Source of the DNA: a virus
Strand: one strand, 5' to 3'
Virus record (IMG/VR): IMGVR_UViG_3300045970_000313
Location: 1-37,272 of that record
Length of the DNA: 37,272 nucleotides
In this document: positions 9,261 to 17,616 of the stretch, piece by piece
How the letters are laid out: each line of letters starts with the position of its first letter
Position numbering within the stretch: position 1 is the first letter of the stretch
The notes under the pieces: generated by a model
Database searches by the model: none
Seen by the model: only the letters and a program-made list of their open reading frames with translations
What the model was told of the DNA's origin: nothing
Translations under genes and position numbers: made by a program

Positions 9261-9475
9261 GGTTTACCCTTGCACTCTTCCAGCGCCTTGATTAACAGTT
9301 CATTATCCTGATACAAGGTATCAAGGGTTGATTTCTTGACGGTGATCGTCTGTTCGCCTTCGACCATAACCAAGCGCTTTTGACACGCGGTCGTGCTGGT
9401 CAGCAACAGCAGCATCAACAGCAGGGCCGTCATTATTCTGCAGCGCCCGGCGTTCCGCCTGGATATTGATATCAT
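9257..9475 (-). CDS. Outer-membrane spanin-like lipoprotein (Rz1 type)
   Basis: A 72-residue protein with an arginine-containing n-region, a leucine-rich hydrophobic core (TALLLMLLLLTSTTAC) and a lipobox-like cysteine, followed by a short periplasmic domain. It starts inside the preceding small membrane-protein gene in another frame, the usual Rz/Rz1 arrangement, and its stop overlaps the giant gene's start (ATGA). Spanins fuse inner and outer membranes at the end of lysis. Start is uncertain: GTG 9478, ATG 9475 or ATG 9433 (directly at the hydrophobic core) are all possible, and none has a strong Shine-Dalgarno. Confidence 0.6.
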   Translation of the reverse strand: MISISRRNAGRCRIMTALLLMLLLLTSTTACQKRLVMVEGEQTITVKKSTLDTLYQDNELLIKALEECKGKP

Positions 9476-9572
9476 CACTGTTGGCCTCCCGTTTCTCTTT
9501 GGCCTTGACGTACTCTTTCAGGATCAGGCCAATAATCACCAGCAGCGCCGATAATAGCGCGCTCCATTCCAT
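9321..9572 (-). CDS. Inner-membrane spanin-like protein (Rz type)
   Basis: An 83-residue protein with one N-terminal membrane helix (about residues 4-20, LLSALLVIIGLILKEY) followed by a charged helical tail (KAKEKREANSDD...). It begins one base after the stop of the upstream holin-like gene and overlaps the lipoprotein gene in a different frame for more than 150 bases. The overlap with a lipoprotein gene is the best evidence for an i-spanin; the periplasmic part is shorter than in most Rz proteins, so another small membrane protein of a lysis cassette remains possible. Confidence 0.5.
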   Translation of the reverse strand: MEWSALLSALLVIIGLILKEYVKAKEKREANSDDINIQAERRALQNNDGPAVDAAVADQHDRVSKALGYGRRRTDDHRQEINP

Positions 9573-9573
9573 G

Positions 9574-9750
9574 TTACTGTACGACCGTGCCGCCGGTTAC
9601 GTTTGAATCCTTGGCAAACAGCCCCATTAGGACCGGACCGATTACCGCCAGAATCTGGCCGATAGTTTTAACAATTGCATCATCAGCGGTTGCCATGCCG
9701 ACGCCTGCGGCGGTGAGTGCTCCAAAAAGGGTGGTTTTCCAGCTTTTCAT
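9574..9750 (-). CDS. Holin-like small membrane protein
   Basis: A 58-residue protein (MKSWKTTLFGALTAAGVGM...) with two hydrophobic stretches, about 5-20 and 28-45 (IGQILAVIGPVLMGLFAKD). The start at 9750 has a clear AGGAG eight bases upstream. Size, two predicted membrane helices and position before the spanin-like pair fit a phage holin that permeabilises the inner membrane at lysis time. Confidence 0.6.
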   Translation of the reverse strand: MKSWKTTLFGALTAAGVGMATADDAIVKTIGQILAVIGPVLMGLFAKDSNVTGGTVVQ

Positions 9751-9762
9751 TGTGTCGCTCCT

Positions 9763-9906
9763 TTAGTGACGCATGGTCACGGTGGTAGTAAGGACGGCTG
9801 CCGCCATCCAGTAAACGCTGCGGTTGAAATCGCCGTGATACATATAGGTTAATGCGCTGCCTATATTAAGGGCTATTGATAAAGAGGGGAACAACCAAGG
9901 CGGCAT
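9763..9906 (-). CDS. Small two-helix membrane protein (possible holin/antiholin partner)
   Basis: A 47-residue reading frame starting at ATG 9906, which shares its A with the TAA of the 669-residue gene (TAATG), so translation is probably coupled. The product has hydrophobic stretches at about 4-22 (WLFPSLSIALNIGSALTYM) and 31-45 (VYWMAAAVLTTTVTM). It lies just before the holin-like gene. No family recognised; the role is inferred from size, topology and neighbours. Confidence 0.5.
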   Translation of the reverse strand: MPPWLFPSLSIALNIGSALTYMYHGDFNRSVYWMAAAVLTTTVTMRH

Positions 9907-11915
9907 TATCTCGCCCCCACGCCGTCATCCAGTCGGAAGATAAACGGTTTGCCGTTCTTGCCGTACAGCGGTTTGCCGTCTTTGACAAAGGTGTACCCGC
10001 CGTCTGATTCGTGCCAGGCGTTACCCTTTATCAGCTTGGCCGCTTCGTCGTCGCTCATGCCGTCGATGCCGCCCCGCTTGCGGATATCCGCCGGGGTAAC
10101 GGCCTTGATACTGTTGCTGAACTGGTCGGGCGTCATGCCGTCGGGAATGATGGTGGTTTTACCGCTGCCGGTGTATCTGCCGCCGGTGCGGACGGTATCC
10201 CCGGCAATCCGGCGGGTCACGTCGGCCAACAGGTCTTTGTCCAGGCTATCCAGCGGTATATTTTTCCGGTGGGCTTCCCCCAGGTAGGTTGTAACAATGG
10301 CCTCTTTGATGGTATTGCGCGTACCGGGCAGGCTTGCCAGGGCGCTGCCTAGCTGCTTGTCGATCCGGTCGCCCGCCTGCTGCTGTACGGCGGTGAACTT
10401 GTCTTTCAGCAGGTCTTTCTTTTCGCCGGTCAGGTAGGCGCGCCCCTCGGCGTATAGCTGCGCCTCTGCCGGTTTCCCGCTGCCGTACAGCTTGAACATG
10501 ATGGCCTGGTCAGGCCGGGCCACCTTTACCTGCTCGGCGGCGCTGTTGAAGGTGGCGGCGGCAATGGCCGGGCCTAACGGTTTGGATACCAGCGTCAGCA
10601 GCTTTACCTGTTCGCGGGGCGGCAGGGTCTGCAGGTATTCGGACAGCGCCTTTATCTCGTCGCCCTTGAATACAGCCTGGACGCCTAACTGCCGGGCGGC
10701 GGTCAGGCGCTGCGTGATCTGCTGCGGCAGGTTGCCAACGTCCAGCAGGTTCAGCGGCTGGAGCTGAATACCGCGTTCCGCTGCGGCCACTCCCAGGGGG
10801 TCGGCCTTTTTCATCTCCAGGCGCTTGCTGAAATCGGTGGTGAAGCTGGTGGACTCTTCGTACTGGCGGGCCAGGCTTGGCGACGTGGCGGCGGCGGACC
10901 TGACGGCGGCCTGATATTTGAAGTCGGCAGACGTAACGGGTATCCAGCCGGTTTTAACGCGGTCTTTATATTCCATCATCAGGTTAGTGGCTTCCTGGCT
11001 GCGGGCTGCCTTGCGCTCCCGGTTGCGGGCCTCTTCCTGGTTCTTTAACATTTCCTCTTTGGACATGATCCTGGATACGGCGGCGTTGCGCTCTCCCAGG
11101 TCCATTTCCGGCATATACTTGAAATTGCCGCTTTCAGTCTTGGCGGTAATTTCAGCTTTGTACTGCTGCAGGCTTTTCAAATCCTGCTTGGTGGCGTTGA
11201 AGCGGGTGGCTTCATCGTCCTTGATAAACTCCTGTATGGCGGCCTGGCGGACGGTTTCCACTTCATGCGCCTGACGCTCTGAACCATCAAAAAAGTTTTC
11301 ATCCTTGACTATGGCAATCTTGGTGCGGGTGTCCTTGGTCGGGTCGGCTTTCAGGGCGGACAGGGTGGCTATGTTCTCGGACCAGGTGGCGTCTGCTATT
11401 TCCTGCTTGCCGGTCTTGAACATCTGTTCCGACGCCTGGTTGATATGTCCCAGGATCAGCGGTTCAATCTGGTTTTTCTGGTGTTCGTTGAAATCGGGAT
11501 ACAGCTTTTCATCAGCCAGCTTGCGGGCGCGCTCGTTGAATACGGTCATGTACTGTTCGGGCTGTACGTCGGGATCATTCTTTATTTCGTCCTGCAGCGC
11601 GGACAGCTGCGGGGAAAAGTTGAGATAGCCCCGCTTGGCCGTGGCGCTCTCACGCTCCAGGGTCTGCTGCTTTAATTCGTGTTCCTGCTGGCGTAGTTGC
11701 TGTTCCACCTCCTGGCGGCGTTCGTGGGCGGCCTGCAGTTCCTGGCGGCCCTGGAACTCGATAGCATCCGTTCCGGTCTGCAGGATCGTGGCCCCCAGGC
11801 GTTCACCGGCTGCGCCTATGGCGGCACCAGCGGCAAAGTTGGTGCGTCCGGCGGGCATGACCGGGGCAATGCGCTGCCCCAGGCCACCGGCAAAGTATGC
11901 GTCAGGTATTTTCAT
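9906..11915 (-). CDS. Internal virion protein, T7 gp15-like position (669 aa)
   Basis: A hydrophilic, strongly helical protein with a coiled-coil-rich segment at about 55-100 (glutamine/glutamate heptads such as RRQEVEQQLRQQEHELKQQT) and long charged helices after it. It follows the gp14-like membrane protein and a small one-helix protein, overlapping the latter by 14 bases, and precedes the lysis cassette. Order and composition fit the core/ejection protein that forms the periplasmic tube in T7-like virions. No enzymatic motif is seen. Confidence 0.6.
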   Translation of the reverse strand: MKIPDAYFAGGLGQRIAPVMPAGRTNFAAGAAIGAAGERLGATILQTGTDAIEFQGRQELQAAHERRQEVEQQLRQQEHELKQQTLERESATAKRGYLNFSPQLSALQDEIKNDPDVQPEQYMTVFNERARKLADEKLYPDFNEHQKNQIEPLILGHINQASEQMFKTGKQEIADATWSENIATLSALKADPTKDTRTKIAIVKDENFFDGSERQAHEVETVRQAAIQEFIKDDEATRFNATKQDLKSLQQYKAEITAKTESGNFKYMPEMDLGERNAAVSRIMSKEEMLKNQEEARNRERKAARSQEATNLMMEYKDRVKTGWIPVTSADFKYQAAVRSAAATSPSLARQYEESTSFTTDFSKRLEMKKADPLGVAAAERGIQLQPLNLLDVGNLPQQITQRLTAARQLGVQAVFKGDEIKALSEYLQTLPPREQVKLLTLVSKPLGPAIAAATFNSAAEQVKVARPDQAIMFKLYGSGKPAEAQLYAEGRAYLTGEKKDLLKDKFTAVQQQAGDRIDKQLGSALASLPGTRNTIKEAIVTTYLGEAHRKNIPLDSLDKDLLADVTRRIAGDTVRTGGRYTGSGKTTIIPDGMTPDQFSNSIKAVTPADIRKRGGIDGMSDDEAAKLIKGNAWHESDGGYTFVKDGKPLYGKNGKPFIFRLDDGVGAR

Positions 11916-12156
11916 GGCTGTTCCCTATCTTGTGAATGGCGATATGTTGGCCGCGCAGTTCTGAAAACGAGTTCCCTAAGCGGGACAGGTCCTTGCGCAA
12001 AATATCGTGTTCCGCGAACAGCAGTTTCTGGTTGCTGTCGATGGTGTTCAGCGTGCGCAGGGCAAAGAACACGATTACCCCCAAGGCCGTAACCAGACAC
12101 GCCTGCATAAAATCAACATGCTCGAACCAGGTTGGTTCCGGTATTATCGCCGCCAT
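11902..12156 (-). CDS. One-helix membrane protein with coiled-coil tail, unknown
   Basis: An 84-residue protein: short N-terminus, one membrane helix at about 18-35 (ACLVTALGVIVFFALRTL), then a charged helical tail (LFAEHDILRKDLSRLGNSF). ATG 12156 is preferred over an upstream TTG because AGGGG lies seven bases before it. The gene sits between gp14-like and gp15-like genes and overlaps the latter. It could be a minor ejection protein, or a lysis-related protein displaced from the cassette; I cannot tell. Confidence 0.6.
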   Translation of the reverse strand: MAAIIPEPTWFEHVDFMQACLVTALGVIVFFALRTLNTIDSNQKLLFAEHDILRKDLSRLGNSFSELRGQHIAIHKIGNSHENT

Positions 12157-12158
12157 TT

Positions 12159-12695
12159 TCAATCCCCTAACAGGCTGTATTTGGTTTTCTGCGTGGTCAG
12201 CTTGGTAGTGCCAAGTTCGTAATTCTGCGCGACGGTTGACGGCTGTTTGGCCTTCTGATACTGGTTGTAACCCCCTATCAGTGTTGAACCAACATTCATG
12301 CCGCCGGATACCAGCGCGGATGATCCCTGTTTTTTGTAGCTGGCTGAATCCATGTTCAGCAGCTTGGCCCGCTGCGCCCCGCCGGTTATCACGGCCAGCG
12401 CGTCCTGCTCGGCCAGTTTGCCGGTTTCGTCAATCAACGCCTGGCCGCTGCCCTGCCCGTCCAGTGTTATGCCGCTGCCTGCCAGTGCCGACGCCTGGGC
12501 AGCCTGGACCCGTTGGCCCTTCTCGCGTATCTTGGCGGCCTCGTCCTGGGAGTTCTTCATCTCCATTGCGGCCTGTTCGTCGGCCTTCTTGCTGGCGTCA
12601 ATGGCGTTATCATTAGCGACATAGGCGCTGTATGACGCGCTGGCGGCGGATATGACGACGCCTGCAATAACAACTGCTGTGGTATACCCGGACAT
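12159..12695 (-). CDS. Internal virion protein, T7 gp14-like
   Basis: A 178-residue protein with an N-terminal hydrophobic helix (TAVVIAGVVISAASASYSAY), a long alanine/glutamine-rich helix (KKADEQAAMEMKNSQDEAAK) and a glycine-rich segment (LAGSGITLDGQGSGQALIDE). This pattern is characteristic of small podoviral internal virion proteins that form the outer-membrane part of the DNA ejection channel. It starts at ATG 12695, directly after the cupin-like gene, and is followed by the other ejection genes. Confidence 0.65.
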   Translation of the reverse strand: MSGYTTAVVIAGVVISAASASYSAYVANDNAIDASKKADEQAAMEMKNSQDEAAKIREKGQRVQAAQASALAGSGITLDGQGSGQALIDETGKLAEQDALAVITGGAQRAKLLNMDSASYKKQGSSALVSGGMNVGSTLIGGYNQYQKAKQPSTVAQNYELGTTKLTTQKTKYSLLGD

Positions 12696-12698
12696 GGT

Positions 12699-13160
12699 TT
12701 ACCCCCCTGTAATTATGGTGTGGTTCTGGTTATCTTCCTGGTGTGACGCCAGCAGGTCGTATTCGTCGGTAAATTCGCGCTCGGCCTCTTCCACCGTTCG
12801 GGCGGTGGTCGGAAAGATCACCGTCAATTCCGTATCGGCGTGTGCAACAAAAACCTGCTTGCGCCCGCCGCTGGCCGGGATCACGTTGCAGCCCTGCAGC
12901 TCCCTGGTTTCTTCACCGATATAAACGGTTGTGTGGCCTGTCACAATCAACAGGGTGGCAACCTTTATCAGCGCCCCGGTCAGCACGACGCCTGCCGGTA
13001 TGGTTATGGATCGCGCGTACATGCCGCCGTGGATCACGTGGCGGGTTTCAATGTTCACCTGGGGCATTTTCAGCATTTCGGATTCCAGGCGACGGACCTT
13101 TTCAATGGCCGCGCCGATCATGGCCGGGATGCTGGTATGCTGTACGATAAGATCAGGCAC
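12699..13160 (-). CDS. Cupin-like late protein, unknown role
   Basis: A 153-residue protein with GTG start at 13160 overlapping the stop of the acetyltransferase gene. A short helical N-terminus is followed by beta-rich sequence with cupin-type spacing (HVIHGGMYARSITIPAGV, then VATLLIVTGHTTVYIGEETR and TELTVIFPTTAR). The C-terminus is acidic (EEAEREFTDEYDLL). It may be a structural or assembly protein in the gp13 region of T7-like phages. The metal ligands of catalytic cupins are not clearly present. Confidence 0.5.
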   Translation of the reverse strand: MPDLIVQHTSIPAMIGAAIEKVRRLESEMLKMPQVNIETRHVIHGGMYARSITIPAGVVLTGALIKVATLLIVTGHTTVYIGEETRELQGCNVIPASGGRKQVFVAHADTELTVIFPTTARTVEEAEREFTDEYDLLASHQEDNQNHTIITGG

Positions 13161-13605
13161 CGGCGAACCCCTTGAAAAAGATCAGATTGGTATTGTTGTA
13201 GCCTACATGCGGCAGCAGTTCGGCCAGCGGGCCGCCCACTGGTGCGCTTATCAGCAGGCCAGCGGCCCCGGTTTCCCTGGCGTACTCTTCTGCCAGGCGC
13301 AACAATTTCAGCCCGGCCCCGGTGTGGCGGTATTCGCGCGCCACAAAGTACGATTCTGTCGTACATACCTTGACGCCGTAATGTGGCAGGACCGACGACA
13401 ACAGCAGGCAATATCCCATTAACACGCTATCCCGAAACGCTCCCAGGGGTTGCATGATCCCGGCGGCCTCCAGGGCGCGGTAGGTTTCCACCTGTGGCAC
13501 CGGCTGCGGCATACCGGACAGGGCGGACTCTGCGGCGTACTCCACCAACAGGCCGGGCAGGTTGGGTGCCTGTTCCAGTTCGGCTATGCTGCACATTCTA
13601 ACCAT
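13153..13605 (-). CDS. GNAT-family N-acetyltransferase
   Basis: A 150-residue protein with the acetyl-CoA binding motif A of GNATs: VAREYRHTGAGLKLLRLAEE (RxxGxG/A pattern followed by a helix), then LLISAPVGGPLAELLPHVGY as the usual strand-helix end. It overlaps the end of tail tubular protein B by eight bases. GNATs between tail tubular and internal proteins occur in several podovirus genomes; the substrate is unknown. Confidence 0.75.
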   Translation of the reverse strand: MVRMCSIAELEQAPNLPGLLVEYAAESALSGMPQPVPQVETYRALEAAGIMQPLGAFRDSVLMGYCLLLSSVLPHYGVKVCTTESYFVAREYRHTGAGLKLLRLAEEYARETGAAGLLISAPVGGPLAELLPHVGYNNTNLIFFKGFAGA

Positions 13606-15787
13606 TAATCGTTACCTCTTTAATGATCGCCAGCACGGTAAGCGGAAAGGGCAAATCCTGTTCAATCAATACCTGCGTCTGCTCCGGCTGTGTGCCGCGC
13701 CCCAGGTTGATAACTGTTTTATCTCCGGTGAACACGTCCACCGGCTGGTTGATATTGGGGAAGCGCCGGAACGGGACCTGCTCCCCGTTTACCAGACAAC
13801 CCTGGGACTCATGCAGCCGGACGTGTACCTTGTTGATGGCAATGTTTGTTTCCTGCAACGTCTGGCCGGGGTTTGCCAGCTCCAGCGGTAAATCCTTGAT
13901 GGTGGTGCGGTAGGGTAGCCCGGCCTCGATCCGCGCGGCGGGAAAGGAAACCGGGACACGTCCGCCGGATACAACCACGCGCCCGCAATAAAACCCGTCG
14001 GCCTTGATATCCACCGGGCAGCCTTCCAGGTGATTCAGCCCCGTTACTTCCATCAGGTCGGTTCCGGTGGCAACCACGGTGCAATTGGTCTGCAGGGTGG
14101 CGTCAAGCTGTTCTATCCTGGTATGCCAGACGCCGCCTATCATGCGCTGCACGGCAAACGTTACCTGGTCAATACCATCAGGGCCGGAAACAACGGCGGC
14201 GCTGATATAGCGGCTGTTATCGTCGCCGTGCGCGGCCCACGCCGTTACCTCCTGTTCCTTGTCCAGGGTCAGGGTCAACAGTCGCCCGGATTCGGTAATG
14301 ATCCACAACAGGCTGTACGGCTCCCGCGCGTAGGCAATCTGTTTGAACCCTCCGCCAAGCTCGGCCAGGTGGTCGGCGATTACGGCCACGTCGGCGGCTT
14401 CAAACTTGTCGCTGGCGAACTGGTACACCAGGCCGCGCAGTTTCAGCCGGGCCGGTGGCACAAAGAACAAATCCCCGCCTATCTGGACCGGGCGGGTCAG
14501 GCTGCTGCCGTGGGGGGTGCGGGTCTTTACCTGGATGTTGGACGGGGTAATGGGTGTGTCGCTGCTGCCGCGCGCGGTCAACTCCCTGTCGCCGGAAAAG
14601 ACGGTGATAGCGTCCAGTCCGATAACGTGGAAGATGCTGGTTGATATGGCGGCCATGTTGAAGGCGATAGCCTCATTGTCCAGGGTGCCGGTGGTGAAGT
14701 TCAGCGGGTCGCCTGACTTGCTGCCCCATATATAGGTTGGAAAGGTGGGTGAACCGGCGGTAATCAGGCGCTGTTCGTGAAAGGTGCCGCAGGCGGGCCA
14801 GCCGTTGATATCGCTCCAGGCTTGAATCTTCCAGGCTGCATCCGGCTGCACGCCGGTCAGGTGGTGGGTGGCCTGTGACTTGGTTATGGTGATCCCCGCC
14901 GGTAACGGTTCCTGGGGGGTGGTTTCCAGGATCGGGCCGACGGTGCTGGTGGTTACGGTGTACTGCCCGGCCTGGTACACGGACAAGAAACCAAAATACG
15001 CCTTGATTACCATATCCAGCGAAAAAGCCACCGGAACAGCCGGGGGGGTATAGTTGACTGAAACCGTGTCAATGATGGTCGTACTCAGGGCGTCGCCGGT
15101 GCCAGCCCCCCCCAGGCCGCTTTCCACGGTGGCGGTTGCGTGCCGGGCGTCGGTGTAGGCGGTAATCAGGCAGACGCCGCTGTTGATATGGATGCGCATA
15201 CCTACCATGTCGGCGGTGAAAAAATCACTGCTGCAGGTCAGGGTGATTGTGCCGGTGGTGCCGGATGGCGTCATGGTAAAGCCGTCCGTTGCCGGTGGGC
15301 GCATGGTCGGGGTAGATGTGAACGGTACAACCTCCAGCGTCCAGTCCGTATTTGTCGCGTTGCGGGACAGGCGCATGGGTGGATAGGCGGAATGAAACAG
15401 ATACATGACGCTGGCGCTTACGTCGTAGCGGATAGCGTCCAGGTCGGCGGTGGTGTAGGGGGTGGTCAGCTGATAGGGTATGCTGGCCGCCATGATCGGG
15501 CTGCCGTTGTAATAGATGCGCAGGGCCAGGTTGCTGAACTCCAGGACGTAGCCGGTCAGCAGTCCATTGATGGATACATGGAAATCCACCAGGCGCACGA
15601 TATCGGCGGCAGCGGCGGCAATGTCGCGGGTGCCGTCGATGCGCTTGACGCCTCCCCATACCTGGGGGATTGCGTTACGGCACAGTTCCAGGCCGTGCTG
15701 ATAACGGGGGATATCGGTACGGCCACGCAGGCGGGGCGATATCTCCCCGGCGTTCAGCGCGCTCTGCATTGTGCGGGCTTTTCCCAT
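13598..15787 (-). CDS. Tail tubular protein B (T7 gp12-like)
   Basis: A 729-residue beta-rich protein starting MGKARTMQSALNAGEISPRL; the motif NAGE-SPRLRGRTD with the following KRIDGTRDIA is typical of podoviral tail nozzle proteins. T7 gp12 is 794 residues. GAGGGG lies about eight bases before ATG 15787; the Met at residue 7 is a possible alternative. It follows tail tubular protein A with a three-base gap, as in T7, and forms the distal tail tube to which tailspikes attach. Confidence 0.85.
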   Translation of the reverse strand: MGKARTMQSALNAGEISPRLRGRTDIPRYQHGLELCRNAIPQVWGGVKRIDGTRDIAAAAADIVRLVDFHVSINGLLTGYVLEFSNLALRIYYNGSPIMAASIPYQLTTPYTTADLDAIRYDVSASVMYLFHSAYPPMRLSRNATNTDWTLEVVPFTSTPTMRPPATDGFTMTPSGTTGTITLTCSSDFFTADMVGMRIHINSGVCLITAYTDARHATATVESGLGGAGTGDALSTTIIDTVSVNYTPPAVPVAFSLDMVIKAYFGFLSVYQAGQYTVTTSTVGPILETTPQEPLPAGITITKSQATHHLTGVQPDAAWKIQAWSDINGWPACGTFHEQRLITAGSPTFPTYIWGSKSGDPLNFTTGTLDNEAIAFNMAAISTSIFHVIGLDAITVFSGDRELTARGSSDTPITPSNIQVKTRTPHGSSLTRPVQIGGDLFFVPPARLKLRGLVYQFASDKFEAADVAVIADHLAELGGGFKQIAYAREPYSLLWIITESGRLLTLTLDKEQEVTAWAAHGDDNSRYISAAVVSGPDGIDQVTFAVQRMIGGVWHTRIEQLDATLQTNCTVVATGTDLMEVTGLNHLEGCPVDIKADGFYCGRVVVSGGRVPVSFPAARIEAGLPYRTTIKDLPLELANPGQTLQETNIAINKVHVRLHESQGCLVNGEQVPFRRFPNINQPVDVFTGDKTVINLGRGTQPEQTQVLIEQDLPFPLTVLAIIKEVTING

Positions 15788-15790
15788 TGC

Positions 15791-16342
15791 TTAACCCCTC
15801 ATGAACAGTAGGCTGGATTCGGGGAGTTCGTCGGGCGGGTCCTCCAGTGAATCAACGGACCGGGCCAGGCGCAGTATTTCCTTGTAGGCGTCCCAACAGG
15901 CTGATTGCTGACTGGTGGATTGCGTCATGGGATAGGCCAGCTTGGCGGCCAGGTGTCCGGCCATGGCGTCGCAAAAGAGTGCATCGAAGCGGGCCGGGTC
16001 CTCGATCATGGCGACGTAGCGCAGTGAAAGGCTGGTTTGATTGCAGAGGATCGCGCCGGACTCCTGTTTGTAGTCGTCCACGTCCAGCGCTTCCAGGGTG
16101 CGCAGCCAGTCGCCGGGCAATGGAAAGGCTTTGGTGTAGCCAAAGGCCGGGGCGGTCCCGGATGCGGCCAGCAGGGCGCGCTTGATGGCAAAGTTCCAGG
16201 GGTGGCTGCGCAGGGTGGCGCGCAGGACGATATCCCAAAAGGCGGCGGCGCTCCTGGCCTGCTGTGTCTCGTTCAGATCCTGCACCGGGGCGATACCCAG
16301 GGAAACCAGGGCGCTGTTGATGATGTCAAGTTTTGTGCTCAT
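15791..16342 (-). CDS. Tail tubular protein A (T7 gp11-like)
   Basis: A 183-residue protein beginning MSTKLDIINSALVSLGIAPV, the typical opening of gp11-type gatekeeper/adaptor proteins, with LRSHPWNFAIKRALLA and FPLPGDWLRTLEAL further in. T7 gp11 is 196 residues. ATG 16342 is chosen over an upstream Met because it aligns with the family start. It overlaps the small frame upstream by 17 bases and is followed by tail tubular protein B. It joins the portal to the tail nozzle. Confidence 0.85.
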   Translation of the reverse strand: MSTKLDIINSALVSLGIAPVQDLNETQQARSAAAFWDIVLRATLRSHPWNFAIKRALLAASGTAPAFGYTKAFPLPGDWLRTLEALDVDDYKQESGAILCNQTSLSLRYVAMIEDPARFDALFCDAMAGHLAAKLAYPMTQSTSQQSACWDAYKEILRLARSVDSLEDPPDELPESSLLFMRG

Positions 16343-16472
16343 TGGCTGGCTCCACTTCAAACAGCAGTACGATTTTGTAACCCTTGCGCTTGGCTGTCCG
16401 CACTTCCCCGGCTATGATCCGCCCCACGTAGGTTGTGCCGTCGGGCGTTATCAGAACTGATTTGTCACTCAC
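16326..16472 (-). CDS. Small late protein, unknown (48 aa)
   Basis: A short reading frame from GTG 16472 filling the gap between the aspartyl protease and tail tubular protein A: it overlaps the protease stop at one end and the next start at the other. The product (SDKSVLITPDGTTYVGRIIA..., ending FEVEPANEHKT) looks like a small beta protein with a basic centre (RTAKRKGYK). GGAG overlaps the start itself, so the exact start is uncertain. No family recognised; support comes from the tight fit and protein-like composition. Confidence 0.5.
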   Translation of the reverse strand: MSDKSVLITPDGTTYVGRIIAGEVRTAKRKGYKIVLLFEVEPANEHKT

Positions 16473-16878
16473 TCCAATAGATGCGCCGGTTTTTCCAGTC
16501 CAGGGTCAGGGTCATGCCTGACAGGAAATCCAGCCCCAACATACCCCTGGCCTGCCGGTTGGCGCTGTAATCCATGATATTGATGCGCAGGGCGGCGCGG
16601 GTCATACTGCTGGCTGCCAAACTATCCATTACTGCGGAACAGTAGGGTACGGCGCTGCCGTCCGCCATTTGCGCTTGGCCGCTGCCGCTGCAGGCGGTGA
16701 TACCCAACTGGTCGGCCAGACTGTCGTCAATGGTGGTTACGCTGGCCCCGGTATCAACGGCCATGGGTGCGGTAACGCTGCGCCCTTGGTAGGTGATCGT
16801 TACCGGAACGACGATTTGAGCAACGGCAGCGGCGGGGATCGGCAGGCACAACAGGATTAGCAGCAACAGATATTTCAT
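16465..16878 (-). CDS. Exported retropepsin-like aspartyl protease
   Basis: A 137-residue protein with a Sec signal peptide (MKYLLLLILLCLPIPAAAVA) followed by a single retropepsin-type lobe: VDTGASVTTID with catalytic D42-T-G-A-S, a flap-like MADGSAVPYC, and the closing ARGMLGLDFL hydrophobic-hydrophobic-Gly motif at about 110-119. Such enzymes act as dimers. It starts directly after the stop of another signal-peptide protein and precedes tail genes. The heptapeptide YSANRQA (104-110) also occurs in the repeat protein two genes upstream. Export to the periplasm and protease activity are strongly suggested; the substrate is unknown. Confidence 0.8.
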   Translation of the reverse strand: MKYLLLLILLCLPIPAAAVAQIVVPVTITYQGRSVTAPMAVDTGASVTTIDDSLADQLGITACSGSGQAQMADGSAVPYCSAVMDSLAASSMTRAALRINIMDYSANRQARGMLGLDFLSGMTLTLDWKNRRIYWSE

Positions 16879-17616
16879 TTAGTACCTCGTATAGGCCGGG
16901 GTTGGTGTGAAGGAAAAGGCGCGGCTAAAGTCGCGGGTGGTGCCGGTCGGGTCGTGGAAACTGAAATAAATTGTACCGGCCCACAACTGGCTGGTATCCG
17001 CTGCCGGTATGGTCAGATTGAGAACATCCCCCACCAGCTCCTTTGACATAAGCAGGTACAGCGCGGGCCGTACTGCGTACTCGCCATAATCCAGATAGGC
17101 TGCCTTGACGTATATAGCCCACTCTATTTGGGTTACGCCTTCGGTGTAAACGGATGTGGACACTACTGTACCAGAGGGATATCCGTAACCCTCGCGTACA
17201 GGACGTGGAAAATAGGCCCACGGAAACGGCAAGGACTTACCGTTGTAGGAATAAGACGGGTCCCAGGAAACAAGGGTAATTACTCCGGTGGTATTATTTT
17301 GTCGTTCGATAATCGTCGCCGCGTAATCGGCCATGAACCAGCCGGGTTCATCGGACCGGAACCAGGCCGTTATTTCCAGGCCGTTCAGGTCCACGCCTTC
17401 GACGGTGTACCTCTCAAAATAGAATGGCCAGTCAGCGCCGGGAGGAAAGGGCTTAAATGTCCCTTCTACTGCTGCCAGCGGCGGCAGCGCCCCGCAACTG
17501 TCGAACAGGTCGGGTGTCGAAACGATGGTTATCGTCGGCGGGCGGTTGCTGATTGTCAGGCTTTCGGCCTGGGCCGTGCTTGCCAGCAGCAGTATGCAGA
17601 GTAACAGGCGGATCAT
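16879..17616 (-). CDS. Secreted protein of unknown function
   Basis: A 245-residue protein with a clear signal peptide (MIRLLLCILLLASTAQAES, likely cut after AQA). The mature part is beta-rich with many aromatic residues (GADWPFYFERYTVEG, SLPFPWAYFPRPVREGYG). ATG 17616 overlaps the previous stop (ATGA), and the protease gene follows immediately. It is the middle member of three consecutive exported proteins inserted between the fibre-like gene and the tail genes. I do not recognise the family; an adhesin-like or host-surface role is possible. Confidence 0.7.
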   Translation of the reverse strand: MIRLLLCILLLASTAQAESLTISNRPPTITIVSTPDLFDSCGALPPLAAVEGTFKPFPPGADWPFYFERYTVEGVDLNGLEITAWFRSDEPGWFMADYAATIIERQNNTTGVITLVSWDPSYSYNGKSLPFPWAYFPRPVREGYGYPSGTVVSTSVYTEGVTQIEWAIYVKAAYLDYGEYAVRPALYLLMSKELVGDVLNLTIPAADTSQLWAGTIYFSFHDPTGTTRDFSRAFSFTPTPAYTRY

